From Candidatus Defluviibacterium haderslevense (GTDB lineage Bacteria; Bacteroidota; Bacteroidia; Chitinophagales; Saprospiraceae), in the NCBI GenBank assembly GCA_016712225.1, contig JADJRL010000003.1:4601501-4665500 (forward strand): DNA of 64,000 nt, written 5' to 3'. A program made the translations under genes and the position numbers. Positions 46,254-55,313 of the stretch are shown one piece after another. Every line of letters begins with the position of its first letter. The first letter of the stretch is position 1. The notes beneath the pieces are model-generated. The model saw only the letters and a program-made list of their open reading frames with translations. It searched no databases and was not told the origin of the DNA.

Positions 46254-47405
46254 ATGGAAAAGCATTACAAATTTATTTTAGAAAATAAGAGCGATGTAGA
46301 TCAAGAATGGCGCATATACCCACGCGATCCAATCACAATTCATCCGAGAGGATTCATCTCATACAACTTTATCATTGATACTGAACGAAATATTAGTATT
46401 GGCTTGACAATTGATGTAGGTGAAAGTCAATTAGCAACAGCAGTTAAGAGAGATATTGGTGAAGATACAAAATTCTATTTATTTCCTGCTTCACATGATA
46501 TAGCTATTAGTACATACGTATCAACTGTCCATATAAGATCTACATTTGCTGGCGAAATAATTGGGTTTAGCTCAATATTAGATAGTCAAATTTCTATAAA
46601 TAATTTAGATCAATTAATTGTACAACATGAAGCAAAACAATTCTCAAGCTCTCAAAAATTATTAACTAAGTCATTAAGCTATATTGATAATTTGACATTA
46701 GATTTCAAGAAAATTGAAGGCAGGACTGATCTTACTTTAGAAGTAAACGAAGGTGAAAAAGCAGGATTTGTTGATTCTGGAAGCCTTATCTCATTTGTAA
46801 CAGGAATTCCAAAATTACAGAAGAATGATGTCTTAAATTCAACTTTATTGGCTCAATTAGCAGCAAATACAGCATTTGACAGATGGACTAATACAGAGAA
46901 TTGGTATAAGAAATATGTTGAAGTCCTTGAAAATGTTGGTTGGGTTATTGAAAGCTTCAACTTTACGAAATATGATTCTCATACTGCCTCATTTACTATG
47001 GATAAAGTTGTTCTTGAGATATTAAAGGCTATCGCTACTGGCCAACAAGAGGCTGTTATAAATGAAACTATTAAGGCACTGGAGGCATTATCGAATAATG
47101 ATGGAAAACTAGTACTGTTTGACACTAATGGATCTAATTTGAAACAAGGGAACTTTCAAATGAGTTCAGCTCAATCTGATGGAGAAAATGTTGCCATGGC
47201 AATGGCATCATTCTATTTTAGTTCTACCCAATCATCAACTAGATTTTTATGGTTCGAATACAAAAGCGCTGATACACATTTATTTAAGGCATCGCAAAAG
47301 GTGGTTCTAAATGAAGAAATATACAAATTAGTTAGATCGGCTGTAATCAAAAAACTTGGAGATGCAGCTGTACAATATATTGCCGATTTAGACATCGGAT
47401 TTTAA
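46254..47405 (+). CDS. Hypothetical two-part protein of an unusual cluster
   Basis: 383 residues, no signal peptide. The N-terminal 110 residues (FILENKSDVDQEWRIYPRDP, then SISIGLTIDVG-like strands) look like a beta-sandwich. A short variable part (120-160) leads to a C-terminal domain with FDRWTNTENWYKKYVEVLEN, FNFTKYDS, and FLWFEYKSADTHLFKASQKV, ending KKLGDAAVQYIADLDIGF. I have the impression that this C-terminal pattern recurs in unannotated bacterial proteins, but cannot name it. It precedes the operon with the two-component system by 190 bp. Function unknown. Confidence 0.6.
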   Translation: MEKHYKFILENKSDVDQEWRIYPRDPITIHPRGFISYNFIIDTERNISIGLTIDVGESQLATAVKRDIGEDTKFYLFPASHDIAISTYVSTVHIRSTFAGEIIGFSSILDSQISINNLDQLIVQHEAKQFSSSQKLLTKSLSYIDNLTLDFKKIEGRTDLTLEVNEGEKAGFVDSGSLISFVTGIPKLQKNDVLNSTLLAQLAANTAFDRWTNTENWYKKYVEVLENVGWVIESFNFTKYDSHTASFTMDKVVLEILKAIATGQQEAVINETIKALEALSNNDGKLVLFDTNGSNLKQGNFQMSSAQSDGENVAMAMASFYFSSTQSSTRFLWFEYKSADTHLFKASQKVVLNEEIYKLVRSAVIKKLGDAAVQYIADLDIGF

Positions 47406-47595
47406 ACATTACTAGGTTCTGTACACTTCTAAAAGTTAAAATTTTCTTTGAGTATTTATACTTAGAATGTTGCAGGAATTACTTATTTTTGTTTCTATAA
47501 GTTAATTTACTCATTGTATTGGTTGTTATCCATAGTTTTGTTTACATATTTGTGGCGAAATTTATATTTATTAATCATTTATTAAAAAACAAATA

Positions 47596-47934
47596 ATGCC
47601 AACTTCAAATTTCGACCCAAATACAGGAACTTACGTTACCCTTTCTGAAGCACAATCAATGGCCTCAAATTGGGCTGGATTGCAGTCCTCTCTTAATATG
47701 CCTATTTCTGAAGCTAACCCTAAAGCCTATGCATTTGGAAACAATAAAATGTTAGGAATAATTAACCAGAATGGATGTGAAGGAATTAGATTATATAATG
47801 GATATGAGAATAACAAGAGAGTTATTATTGTAGTCGGTATAGATGAAAATGGCGACGATATGACAGGTGGCTATATTTTAGAACTAAGTAGGCCTTGTCC
47901 GCCTAATTGCGGAAGTAATACTGTTATTGGGTGA
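47596..47934 (+). CDS. Small hypothetical protein heading a two-component operon
   Basis: 112 residues, no signal peptide. It reads VTLSEAQSMASNWAGLQSSL, then KAYAFGNNKMLGIINQNGCE and GIRLYNGYENNKRVIIVVGI, ending CPPNCGSN. It looks like a small single domain with a Cys-rich tail. Its stop overlaps the GTG start of the next gene (GTGA). The leader TTATTAAAAAACAAAT before the ATG is nearly the same as that of the 55314 gene, so the two may be controlled or expressed alike. Confidence 0.6.
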   Translation: MPTSNFDPNTGTYVTLSEAQSMASNWAGLQSSLNMPISEANPKAYAFGNNKMLGIINQNGCEGIRLYNGYENNKRVIIVVGIDENGDDMTGGYILELSRPCPPNCGSNTVIG

Positions 47935-48539
47935 ACCTAATTGCAAATATTTCAGCTATATTAACAATTGCAATTACATACTTATGTATTAGAAAAGGTC
48001 CTCAAACAAAATCATTCCAATGGATTATATGGTATTGTATTTTAAATACAATTATTGAATTTATTTCATTCATCTTAGCCGAATTCAAATTATCAAATCT
48101 ATTTATATTTCAATTTTTGATTATTATTGAATCAGTAATTATTTTGAACTATTTTAAGCTTGTTTCGATTACGGTAAATAAATATACTGGCAATTGGTTA
48201 ATATTAGCATTAACAGGATTATATTTGTTCCAGTACAATTCCTTAACCAATTTAAATCCATTTAATGCAATATTAGAAGGAATGATTGTTTTTACATGCA
48301 GTTTAACCTATTTATCTGATGAATTAAGAATACCAAAGTCCAATATTATAGTATATGAACCAAATTTTTGGTTTGTTACCGCTTTTTTACTTTACTATGG
48401 TTGCACTTGGTTATTATTGCTTTGTGCACAATATGTTATAACAGAAACTAATATTTTTAATTATGTTTGGAATGTACAAAATATATTCAATATTATTAAA
48501 TATATTATTATATTTTTAGGCATACGATTCTTAAAATGA
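47931..48539 (+). CDS. Multi-pass membrane protein
   Basis: 202 residues starting at GTG (47931) on a 4-nt overlap with the gene before. Six or so hydrophobic segments (for example ISAILTIAITYLCI, FIFQFLIIIESVIIL, WLILALTGLYLFQY, FWFVTAFLLYYGCTWLLLLC, IFNIIKYIIIFLGI) cover most of it. It overlaps the histidine kinase gene by 4 nt and probably acts as sensor or membrane partner of the kinase, which has only one membrane helix. No family named. Confidence 0.75.
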   Translation: MNLIANISAILTIAITYLCIRKGPQTKSFQWIIWYCILNTIIEFISFILAEFKLSNLFIFQFLIIIESVIILNYFKLVSITVNKYTGNWLILALTGLYLFQYNSLTNLNPFNAILEGMIVFTCSLTYLSDELRIPKSNIIVYEPNFWFVTAFLLYYGCTWLLLLCAQYVITETNIFNYVWNVQNIFNIIKYIIIFLGIRFLK

Positions 48540-49321
48540 GTATAACTTTTGCAATAGTACTCGGAACTATTTTTCTCTTTTTAATTATATTAGGAGTATT
48601 GATATTCGTTGTGATACATAATACAAAGGGCGTTGCATTAGAAAAAGAAAGGACCCAATTCAAAATTGATCAAGAACTTTTATTGGCTGAGGCAACTATT
48701 AAATCACAAGAACTAGAAAGACAAAATATCGGTGATAACCTTCATGATGAAATTGCTCCTATGTTAGCTGGAGCAAAAATGTATTTGACCTCTCAAATAC
48801 GTGAAAAAGGAGAAGAGAAGAATTCAAACCTTAAAAAGGCTATTGAAATAATAGATAGAAGTATAGACAAGATAAGAGGTATTTCTCATTTATTACATCC
48901 AGTATCATTACAAGAATTGGGATTTAATTATGCAATTGAGGATTTCTGTAATTCATTTATGGCAACCAGAGATTCAAAAATAGAATATTTCACAAATGTT
49001 GAAAGAGTACCACTCAACAACTTCAACAAACTACTTTTATTTAGAATAATCCAAGAGGTAATATTCAATGCTGAAAAACATAGTTTGGCAAATCAATTTA
49101 AAATTGAATTAAAAGCAAATTCGAATTGTATACAAATTTTAATTACACATAATGGCAAGCAATTTACAGAAAGTGAATTTGCGGATGGATTAAGAGATAA
49201 AAATGGTCTAGGATTAAAAAATGTACAACATCGCTTAAATTTGTTAAAAGGCACAATAAAATTTTACTATGATGTAGAAAATATTGAGCAAAATGTCTTC
49301 ATTCAAATATTAATTGAGTAA
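48536..49321 (+). CDS. NarL-type sensor histidine kinase (HisKA_3)
   Basis: 261 residues. One membrane helix (residues 4-27) and a short coiled coil precede the dimerisation box ERQNIGDNLHDEIAPMLAGA with phospho-His at residue 70. The HATPase part has the N box QEVIFNAEKH (Asn178) and the G2 box KNGLGLKNVQHRL (223-235). The G1 box reads ITHNGKQF, with His where Asp (DNG) normally contacts adenine. No extracellular sensor is present, so input likely comes from the membrane protein encoded just upstream. It passes phosphate to the regulator at 49314, which overlaps its end by 8 nt. Confidence 0.85.
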   Translation: MSITFAIVLGTIFLFLIILGVLIFVVIHNTKGVALEKERTQFKIDQELLLAEATIKSQELERQNIGDNLHDEIAPMLAGAKMYLTSQIREKGEEKNSNLKKAIEIIDRSIDKIRGISHLLHPVSLQELGFNYAIEDFCNSFMATRDSKIEYFTNVERVPLNNFNKLLLFRIIQEVIFNAEKHSLANQFKIELKANSNCIQILITHNGKQFTESEFADGLRDKNGLGLKNVQHRLNLLKGTIKFYYDVENIEQNVFIQILIE

Positions 49322-50000
49322 TATAAATATAATGGAAATATTGCCTAGTCCAATTAAAATTGCTATTGCAGATGATCACAAAATTCTAAGAAATGGTTTG
49401 ATATCAAGTCTGTCAAAATTTTCTGATTTAAGAATTGATATTGAGGCTAGTGATGGTGATGAACTGTTAGCTAAAATGAATATCCATCCAGTAGATGTTA
49501 TACTATTGGATATTAAAATGCCTAAAATGGATGGGTTAGAAGTCGTAAAACATATCCGCAAAACAGATGAGAAAATTATTATAATTATTTTAACGATGCA
49601 TGACGATGATGGCTTCATCATTAAACTTATAAATGCAAAAGCAAATGCATACTTAGTAAAAAACTCAGATCCTGAGGAAATTCGAATGGCTATATATTCA
49701 TGCATCTCCAACGGATATTATTATAATGATTTAGTAAAAGAAGTGTTGGCAAGGAATGTCGCTAGAAAGAATAATAACCTTTCCAGTAAAACAAATGCAA
49801 GATTTCTTTTTGACGAAAGAGAATTGGAAGTACTGCAGTTGATATGTAGAGAGAAAACATCCGCAGAAATCGGGAAACTTATATTCTTGAGTACTCGTAC
49901 AATTGATGGAATTAGGGCAAAATTAATGGAGAAAACTAATACAAAAAATATTGCCGGTTTAGTTATATATTGCTTTAGGAATAATTTATTTAATGAATAA
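49314..50000 (+). CDS. NarL/LuxR-family response regulator
   Basis: 228 residues. Receiver domain with acidic pair Asp20-Asp21 (IAIADDHKILRNG), phospho-acceptor Asp66 (VILLDIKMPKMDG), Thr94 and Lys116. The C-terminal LuxR-type HTH is complete: FDERELEVLQLICREKTSAE then IGKLIFLSTRTIDGIRAKLM. An alternative start at Met7 (49332) is possible, because the first Met lies inside the kinase gene. It should regulate this cluster or neighbours; target sites are not known. Confidence 0.9.
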   Translation: MSNINIMEILPSPIKIAIADDHKILRNGLISSLSKFSDLRIDIEASDGDELLAKMNIHPVDVILLDIKMPKMDGLEVVKHIRKTDEKIIIIILTMHDDDGFIIKLINAKANAYLVKNSDPEEIRMAIYSCISNGYYYNDLVKEVLARNVARKNNNLSSKTNARFLFDERELEVLQLICREKTSAEIGKLIFLSTRTIDGIRAKLMEKTNTKNIAGLVIYCFRNNLFNE

Positions 50001-50360
50001 ATTCTTGTTTTTATCATAAATAAATATTTTAGGCTAAACTTAAGTAATTCCTGCAATAAATTTAAGTATAAATTCTAGCTTGACAATAGGTAATTCAATT
50101 TTATCTTTGGGTACGTTTAAATGCATTTAAAAACCTTAAATTAAACATTTAGATTATATTTTGTTTTTTGATAGCATTACTTGAGAACATTCATTGATAT
50201 GAAAATTTAGGACCCATCCAAAAGTATTAAATGGCAAATTAATCACTTTGAATGAATAGTTTCTAGATTGTTTTGTATTTTTATGTTGCAAACTCATAAT
50301 GCTTTAGGGAAGATTCCCAAAACGGTGGGTTCTGCTGTTCAGCCATTAAATTAATATTAT
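50001..50360. other. Intergenic region
   Basis: 360 bp. A small hairpin GGGAA/TTCCC with a 2-nt loop lies near 50307-50318, some 40 bp before the lipoprotein gene. No gene is seen. Confidence 0.4.
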
Positions 50361-51146
50361 ATGAAAAACTTAAAAATTGTTTTCTTACTATTTACACTTC
50401 TTTTAACCTCAGCCTTAATTTGGTCCTGTCAAAAAGAGCTAGATAAAGTGGGCGAGACAAGTAAAAATTTAAAGAATACTAAATCTTTGGTGGCCAGAGG
50501 ATTAAATGACTGCGTGCCGCCCGAATTAGAAACTCCTACTCACCCATGTTACAATTCTAACATGTATACCATTACAACGAATTTAACTTTACCTCAATAT
50601 CCTAATTGCACATTTACCGTAGAGATAGATGTAAGAATTTGTTATGATTATCTTGGTAGACCTATAAATTATTTTATTTCTGATTGGAGATGGACGAATA
50701 ATATTTTTGATTGTACATCATTCCTTGATGACGCCATTGCGGCATACCAAAACAATACTTTCACTTCATTTATTACATTGTTTGACAATAGAATGTTAAT
50801 AGCTATTGAAAACTATTTTATACAACAAGCAATTCAATCGGGCGGAAGTGCATTTTATTATTGTGGCTCAAACCCACCTTTAAATATTGCTTATTATCAA
50901 TCAGGTTGTTTTAGATTTTGCATGGGTACTGACGCAAATAATCATTGGGCAATAAGAAGGACATTGTGTGGAACCAACTGCTGTCAAAGGATCACAGAAA
51001 TGTGTATTAATCCTCAAACTGGACAAATAGTAAAAACAACAACAATTACTAGTTTAGGATCATGTACAAGTATTTCACCACAATCTGGATGGTGCAATTT
51101 AAATAATGCAACAACTACGGATTGTATTCAAATATGTGAACAATAA
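50361..51146 (+). CDS. Cys-rich putative lipoprotein
   Basis: 261 residues. The N-terminus KIVFLLFTLLLTSALIWSCQ has a lipobox-like IWSC at residues 20-23, so membrane anchoring is likely. The mature part has about 18 Cys (CVPPE, HPCYNS, RICYDYLG, GTNCCQRITEMC, GSCTS, CIQICEQ), probably as disulfides, and a central helical stretch (FIQQAIQSGGSAFYYCG). The family is not recognised. A strong terminator follows at once, so it is a single transcript. Confidence 0.65.
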   Translation: MKNLKIVFLLFTLLLTSALIWSCQKELDKVGETSKNLKNTKSLVARGLNDCVPPELETPTHPCYNSNMYTITTNLTLPQYPNCTFTVEIDVRICYDYLGRPINYFISDWRWTNNIFDCTSFLDDAIAAYQNNTFTSFITLFDNRMLIAIENYFIQQAIQSGGSAFYYCGSNPPLNIAYYQSGCFRFCMGTDANNHWAIRRTLCGTNCCQRITEMCINPQTGQIVKTTTITSLGSCTSISPQSGWCNLNNATTTDCIQICEQ

Positions 51147-51156
51147 ATTTTTATTA

Positions 51157-51193
51157 GATTCTCAGGAGTTAGTAGCTTCTGAGAATCTTTTTC
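51157..51193 (+). terminator. Intrinsic terminator of the lipoprotein gene
   Basis: AGATTCTCAGGAG (51157-51169) pairs with CTTCTGAGAATCT (51177-51189) with one G-U pair, 7-nt loop, then T-run. It separates the lipoprotein from the T9SS cargo gene at 51214. Confidence 0.85.
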
Positions 51194-51213
51194 ACTTCAA
51201 ACATTCAATTTCG

Positions 51214-52818
51214 ATGAAAATTTATTTACTATTACTAACTCATTTTGGTTTTACAATTCTACAAGCACAGAACACATGGCCATCACCAAGTGTAAAATTC
51301 AATATAAAACCCAAATGGGAAATTACATTTAGAGACAGTCTTAGTCAAATTGATGGATATCATAGTAAATATGGATATGAGACTGGCAAAATGTATATTT
51401 TTAATGATTATGTTTTCACTCAAGACATTGATTTAACTTTTGATTATTATGGAGGAGGAATTCAAAAAATTAATATTAAATCTGGAGAGGTAATTTGGAC
51501 TTCTATATTTAATAGATATTCTACTGAAAGACAAGAATCATTGCAAAATTATTACTTTAGTAATACTGGAGATCTAGAAATTACTGGTTTAAGAGTAATT
51601 AAACCATTTAATCCTAATTTTCCAAATTGGATTAGTTTTAGTGGAACAAATTGCAATATTTTTAAACGAACAATAAGTAACATTTCTGGAGGACTATTGA
51701 CTTTTTACCATGGTATTGACACAACTATTAGTTTTGCTAAGATCAACCCACCAAGTGGGGTAGGTACTGTTTATAAATTAAATAGTATAAAAAATCAATT
51801 AATTTTTATTAAAAAGTATTCACCAATTGGTAAAGGAAGACTTTACTTTTATAAAGTAAATGACCAATTAGAATTGGACTTAGATCCATTCGATAGTTTA
51901 AGTATTAATTCATCAATTGATGCTGACAGAATTCATAATAATTGGACTGAAATTAATCAAATTGATTCAAATCTCTTTATTGCAACATTAAGTCATATTG
52001 CTAAAGATGAAAGCGCCTTTCCAGCCAAAGTTGAATTGGTATATTTTAATATAGATAATAATTATAAAATATCAATAACAAATAGAGTTGATATAACAAA
52101 TCACTATAAATTTCCAAGATACTTTGATTATACAAAAACAAGAATTATAAATGGTTCAATTTTCATTTATGATCAATACAGTGTTAATAATGAGGCTTAT
52201 GGTTGGATGGCTTGGTTTGATAAAAACGGAAAAGAAATTATGCATATTGAAAATCCAAATATAGATTCTCATAATTACTATAATTTTCATAATTTTATCG
52301 TTGAATCTGATACTAGTTTATTAATATTAGCATCGCCTTCTAAACATTTAACAAATAGTTCAGATGACCTTATTAGAATAACAAAATCTTCCTATTATAG
52401 TGAAATTGGCACTCTTAACTGGGATCCTGAATTTGCAATCAGAAACATTGAATATTCAATTAAAGACAGTATCCTACTTATTGCTGGAATTCTTTGTAAA
52501 AATAGTTGTTTGGACAGATGGTCAAAATACCTCGCTTTCAATATTTCAGATTTAAGATATAAAGTAGCAACAAATGTCGTTAAAAATAATTTCGGGTTCG
52601 AACTTTACCCTAACCCAGCAACAAATTCCTTAGAAATTAAATCCAAAGTTAAATTTGATGAGATAAATATTGTAAATTTAGCAGGAACAATATTGCATCA
52701 TTCTACTTCTAGAGCTAATTTTATTGACATTAATAAAATTCCTAATGGACTGTATATTTGTGAGCTAAAATTCAAAGGGATAACTATTGGCCGTCAAAAG
52801 TTTAACAAAATTATTTGA
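51214..52818 (+). CDS. T9SS-secreted protein, propeller-like
   Basis: The frame opens earlier (51106) but overlaps the lipoprotein gene and terminator; the ATG at 51214 begins the signal peptide (MKIYLLLLTHFGFTILQAQ), so 534 residues are predicted. The body is beta-rich with repeated W and DG phrases (IKSGEVIWTSIFNRYSTERQ, GWMAWFDKNGKEIMHIENP), like quinoprotein- or log-type propellers. The C-terminus FGFELYPNPATNSLEIKSKV begins a type A T9SS sorting domain. It should be exported to the surface or medium. No catalytic motif. Confidence 0.8.
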   Translation: MKIYLLLLTHFGFTILQAQNTWPSPSVKFNIKPKWEITFRDSLSQIDGYHSKYGYETGKMYIFNDYVFTQDIDLTFDYYGGGIQKINIKSGEVIWTSIFNRYSTERQESLQNYYFSNTGDLEITGLRVIKPFNPNFPNWISFSGTNCNIFKRTISNISGGLLTFYHGIDTTISFAKINPPSGVGTVYKLNSIKNQLIFIKKYSPIGKGRLYFYKVNDQLELDLDPFDSLSINSSIDADRIHNNWTEINQIDSNLFIATLSHIAKDESAFPAKVELVYFNIDNNYKISITNRVDITNHYKFPRYFDYTKTRIINGSIFIYDQYSVNNEAYGWMAWFDKNGKEIMHIENPNIDSHNYYNFHNFIVESDTSLLILASPSKHLTNSSDDLIRITKSSYYSEIGTLNWDPEFAIRNIEYSIKDSILLIAGILCKNSCLDRWSKYLAFNISDLRYKVATNVVKNNFGFELYPNPATNSLEIKSKVKFDEINIVNLAGTILHHSTSRANFIDINKIPNGLYICELKFKGITIGRQKFNKII

Positions 52819-53107
52819 TATATAAAATCAAGAAGTTATATCTACTAATTTGCTAGTAGCTGATTTAATCATATGTTTTTATATAAATGCCTGTTTGTAT
52901 TTGATCTAGATTTAAGACTTACAATAGTTCTTTTACATAGTACAACCATAATTAAATATTCAACTATTAAGTACATTTCTCAATATAAGACTAATTAAAT
53001 ATTAAGTAAGTATTGTAATTGGTTTAAGTAATTATACTCTTGATTTACTCCTATGATGTATCATACATTTGTCATGATAAATATTTTATAACCTAAAATA
53101 AATTAAA

Positions 53108-53458
53108 ATGAGCGATGAAAAGAGTAAGTCAGGCTTAAATCTTGAACTGGCAAAAGTACATTCTGAGATTAATGGATTATTCGGAAAGTTAGGCGCTGAA
53201 GTTGAAAAGCAAGTCAAACAAAACGCCACTGAAATTGATGTTCTTAAAATTGTGAATTCAGTTGGTATTAAACTTGATGAAGCAGCCCTTTTAGAACTAA
53301 AGATTGATCGCATAATCTTTGTTCTTCCGTGGGTACACTGGTGTTGCTGGTTCCCATGGAGACCAATTTGGTGTTGGTGGTGGAATAAGAACTACCCTTG
53401 GTACCGTTGTTGTCCATATTGGTGGCATAGTTGTCATTGGCATCCAACGCATCATTAA
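53108..53458 (+). CDS. Protein with Trp/Cys/His-rich C-terminus
   Basis: 116 residues. Residues 1-68 are an ordinary helical, charged region (LNLELAKVHSEINGLFGKLG ... LLELKIDR). Residues 69-116 contain 12 Trp, 6 Cys and 6 His in 48, in phrases such as VHWCCWFPWRPIWCWWWN and WYRCCPYWWHSCHWHPTHH. No signal peptide. The composition suggests metal or heme binding, or membrane/interface insertion. Another frame over the same part reads Gly-rich, but the Trp-rich frame is the continuous one with the N-terminal part. It stands upstream of another Trp/Cys-rich gene. Function unknown. Confidence 0.6.
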   Translation: MSDEKSKSGLNLELAKVHSEINGLFGKLGAEVEKQVKQNATEIDVLKIVNSVGIKLDEAALLELKIDRIIFVLPWVHWCCWFPWRPIWCWWWNKNYPWYRCCPYWWHSCHWHPTHH

Positions 53459-53483
53459 TTGCCAAATGTTTGTCCTATTGTTT

Positions 53484-53520
53484 TTAATCATAGGGACACT
53501 ACAATTGTCCCTATGATTAA
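53484..53520. promoter_or_regulatory. Perfect 15-bp inverted repeat between two Trp-rich genes
   Basis: TTAATCATAGGGACA (53484-53498) and TGTCCCTATGATTAA (53506-53520) are exact complements with a 7-nt loop. No T-run follows on the plus strand, so it is not a simple terminator; an mRNA processing or stability element, or an operator, is possible. Confidence 0.5.
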
Positions 53521-53594
53521 CATTAGGCGTATTAATAATACACACAAGAGCCAATAAAATATTAATTTAAAACATATCAATTAAGTTTGAAATT

Positions 53595-54082
53595 ATGGCA
53601 TTGATTTGTACTACTGTCATAACTTATGTAACACAAACTATCTTTGATCCAGTAGATACTTGGGTGAGTCAACAACAGCAACTATGTAAAAACAGGAAAT
53701 GGCCACTAAACTGGCTATGTTGGTTTGTTACGATTCTAGTAAAGGTGATAATTTGGGTTACTAGATATATTATTGTTCCAATTATACAAACAACTTGCAT
53801 AGTTGTAACTGGAATTCTTGGTGGCATAATGTGGCCTTTTGCAACAGCGATTGATGCAGCATGTATTTCCTGTAATGCCTTAAACTGGGTTAATCTGTGG
53901 TGGCTTACACCTACACAAATTACATTTGTAAGCATGCAAGAATCTCCAAATAAACCCGGCTATTTTGATTATATATTTACTTGTAATTGCAAAAAAGGGG
54001 GAAAAATATTATAATAACGGCACTAAATGATGATGAAGCAAAAAATTTAGCAATAGAAGAATGTAAAAAACTTTGTGTTTAA
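53595..54082 (+). CDS. Trp/Cys-rich protein, likely extended by a -1 frameshift
   Basis: The zero frame codes 139 residues and stops at 54012-54014. It is hydrophobic and Trp/Cys-rich (KWPLNWLCWFVTILVKVIIW, DAACISCNALNWVNLWWLTP) and ends FDYIFTCNCKKGGKIL. A -1 shift at G GGA AAA (53999-54005) continues as KNIIITALNDDEAKNLAIEE and CKKLCV, ending at 54080-54082, with two further Cys. I recall similar proteins ending with such a tail in one frame, so the tail is probably real. This is either programmed slippage, a mutation, or a sequencing error in the A6G5A5 run. Role unknown; membrane association is likely. Confidence 0.55.
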
Positions 54083-54305
54083 TTGGATTATACAAATAGA
54101 TTTAAAAAGTAATTTAAACTTTTTAATCCTAAAATTGAAAATATATATTAGGTTAATGTTTGCCAATTTACCAACTTATAATTATAAAATATCCTTTCGG
54201 ACTTTCCAATCGATAAAATAACAAGAATTGCTCAAAGAATGTATCATTCAAAATATAAATATAAATCAAAATATTAATTATTTCACAATTTAAAATTTAA
54301 AAAAT

Positions 54306-55199
54306 ATGGCATGTACAGCTGGATCAGTTAAAAAAGTAGCAGATAATCATGTAAAAGCTGCTGATGAGATTAAAAAACTTGAAGACGCTCTAAAATCTCA
54401 AAATGATGCAAACAAAACAATGTTTTTTTCGGAAATTGACTCACATTTAGCAAGTGCTAAAATTACAGATGCAAGACAATTAGAATATGCATCAGATATG
54501 AAAATCGAGTATACTAGTGAGTTTAGTTTAGACAAGATAGCAGCAGTAGTCGTTTCAGTTTTAAAAGCAGCGATAGCCGCAAATAATCCTACCTCCCCTA
54601 CCCCAGGAATGGATAAAGAAGCAATAGAAGCATATACTATGGTAGTCAACACAGTTGCAGAAGCCGCAAAATCAAGTTCCCAGTCAGCATCTTCTTTGTC
54701 ATTTTCAATGTCTAGACTTTGCCCAGGCATGTTCGCTTTTTTAATGGCAAAGTCCACAAACATTCTGGATGAAGACACTTTTGGGTCTGAAGCAGTGACG
54801 GCCACTTCTATATTTTATCGAGTTATGCAGAGCATTGATGACATAAAAAATCAGGCAGAATGGGGACTGACAGTTCTTGACGCACAGAACCTTTTAAATA
54901 TGAAGGTACTTCAATTAGGTCTGACTCAAAGGCTTGCTGAGGGAGAAATAGATATTGATACTTGGGTTGAACTAGATAGCAAATATGAAGGTATTATTCA
55001 AAATCTAAAAGACCGTTTAGCTGAACATGGTTGGGAAGGATCACTGGATGAGAAAATGACATTCACCGTTTTAAATGAGAGTATGGATGAAACAATAACT
55101 ACATTGGATAAATTGAGAGGTATGAGTTTGAGACATCAAAATATTTGTAGGCTTATAGAACAACGTATTAGTTCAAAGCATTACTTGATGAATATTTAG
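54306..55199 (+). CDS. Hypothetical helical protein of the Trp-rich cluster
   Basis: 297 residues, no signal peptide, almost all helical. It has a charged N-terminus (VKKVADNHVKAADEIKKLED), two moderately hydrophobic segments (SLDKIAAVVVSVLKAAIAAN and CPGMFAFLMAKSTNI), a Ser-rich link (SSSQSASSLSFSMSRLCPG) and a helical C-terminus. The fold type resembles helical bundle proteins that can insert into membranes, but no toxin family is recognised. It is followed by a terminator at 55251 and lies between the Trp/Cys-rich gene and a small beta-sheet gene. Confidence 0.6.
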   Translation: MACTAGSVKKVADNHVKAADEIKKLEDALKSQNDANKTMFFSEIDSHLASAKITDARQLEYASDMKIEYTSEFSLDKIAAVVVSVLKAAIAANNPTSPTPGMDKEAIEAYTMVVNTVAEAAKSSSQSASSLSFSMSRLCPGMFAFLMAKSTNILDEDTFGSEAVTATSIFYRVMQSIDDIKNQAEWGLTVLDAQNLLNMKVLQLGLTQRLAEGEIDIDTWVELDSKYEGIIQNLKDRLAEHGWEGSLDEKMTFTVLNESMDETITTLDKLRGMSLRHQNICRLIEQRISSKHYLMNI

Positions 55200-55250
55200 C
55201 TTTAAATACATTACCTGATTCAATAACTCACATAGTATAACTTATTAAGG

Positions 55251-55287
55251 AAGGAGTGGTATTAATTTAATATCACTCCTTGTTTTA
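55251..55287 (+). terminator. Intrinsic terminator
   Basis: AAGGAGTGGTATT (55251-55263) and AATATCACTCCTT (55269-55281) form a 13-bp stem with one G-U pair and a 5-nt loop, followed by GTTTT. It ends the 54306 transcript. Confidence 0.75.
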
Positions 55288-55313
55288 AATTATTCATTTT
55301 TAAAAAACAAATT

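Noticed and set aside
49376..50056. Minus-strand frames opposite the response regulator
   Set aside because: Antisense to a complete receiver-LuxR protein; hydrophobic composition is the usual shadow.
53319..53516. Gly-rich plus frame (FFRGYTGVAGSHGDQFG...) as the true end of the 53108 gene
   Set aside because: A stop lies directly before it in that frame and a shift would be needed; the Trp-rich frame is continuous with the N-terminal part. Not fully excluded.
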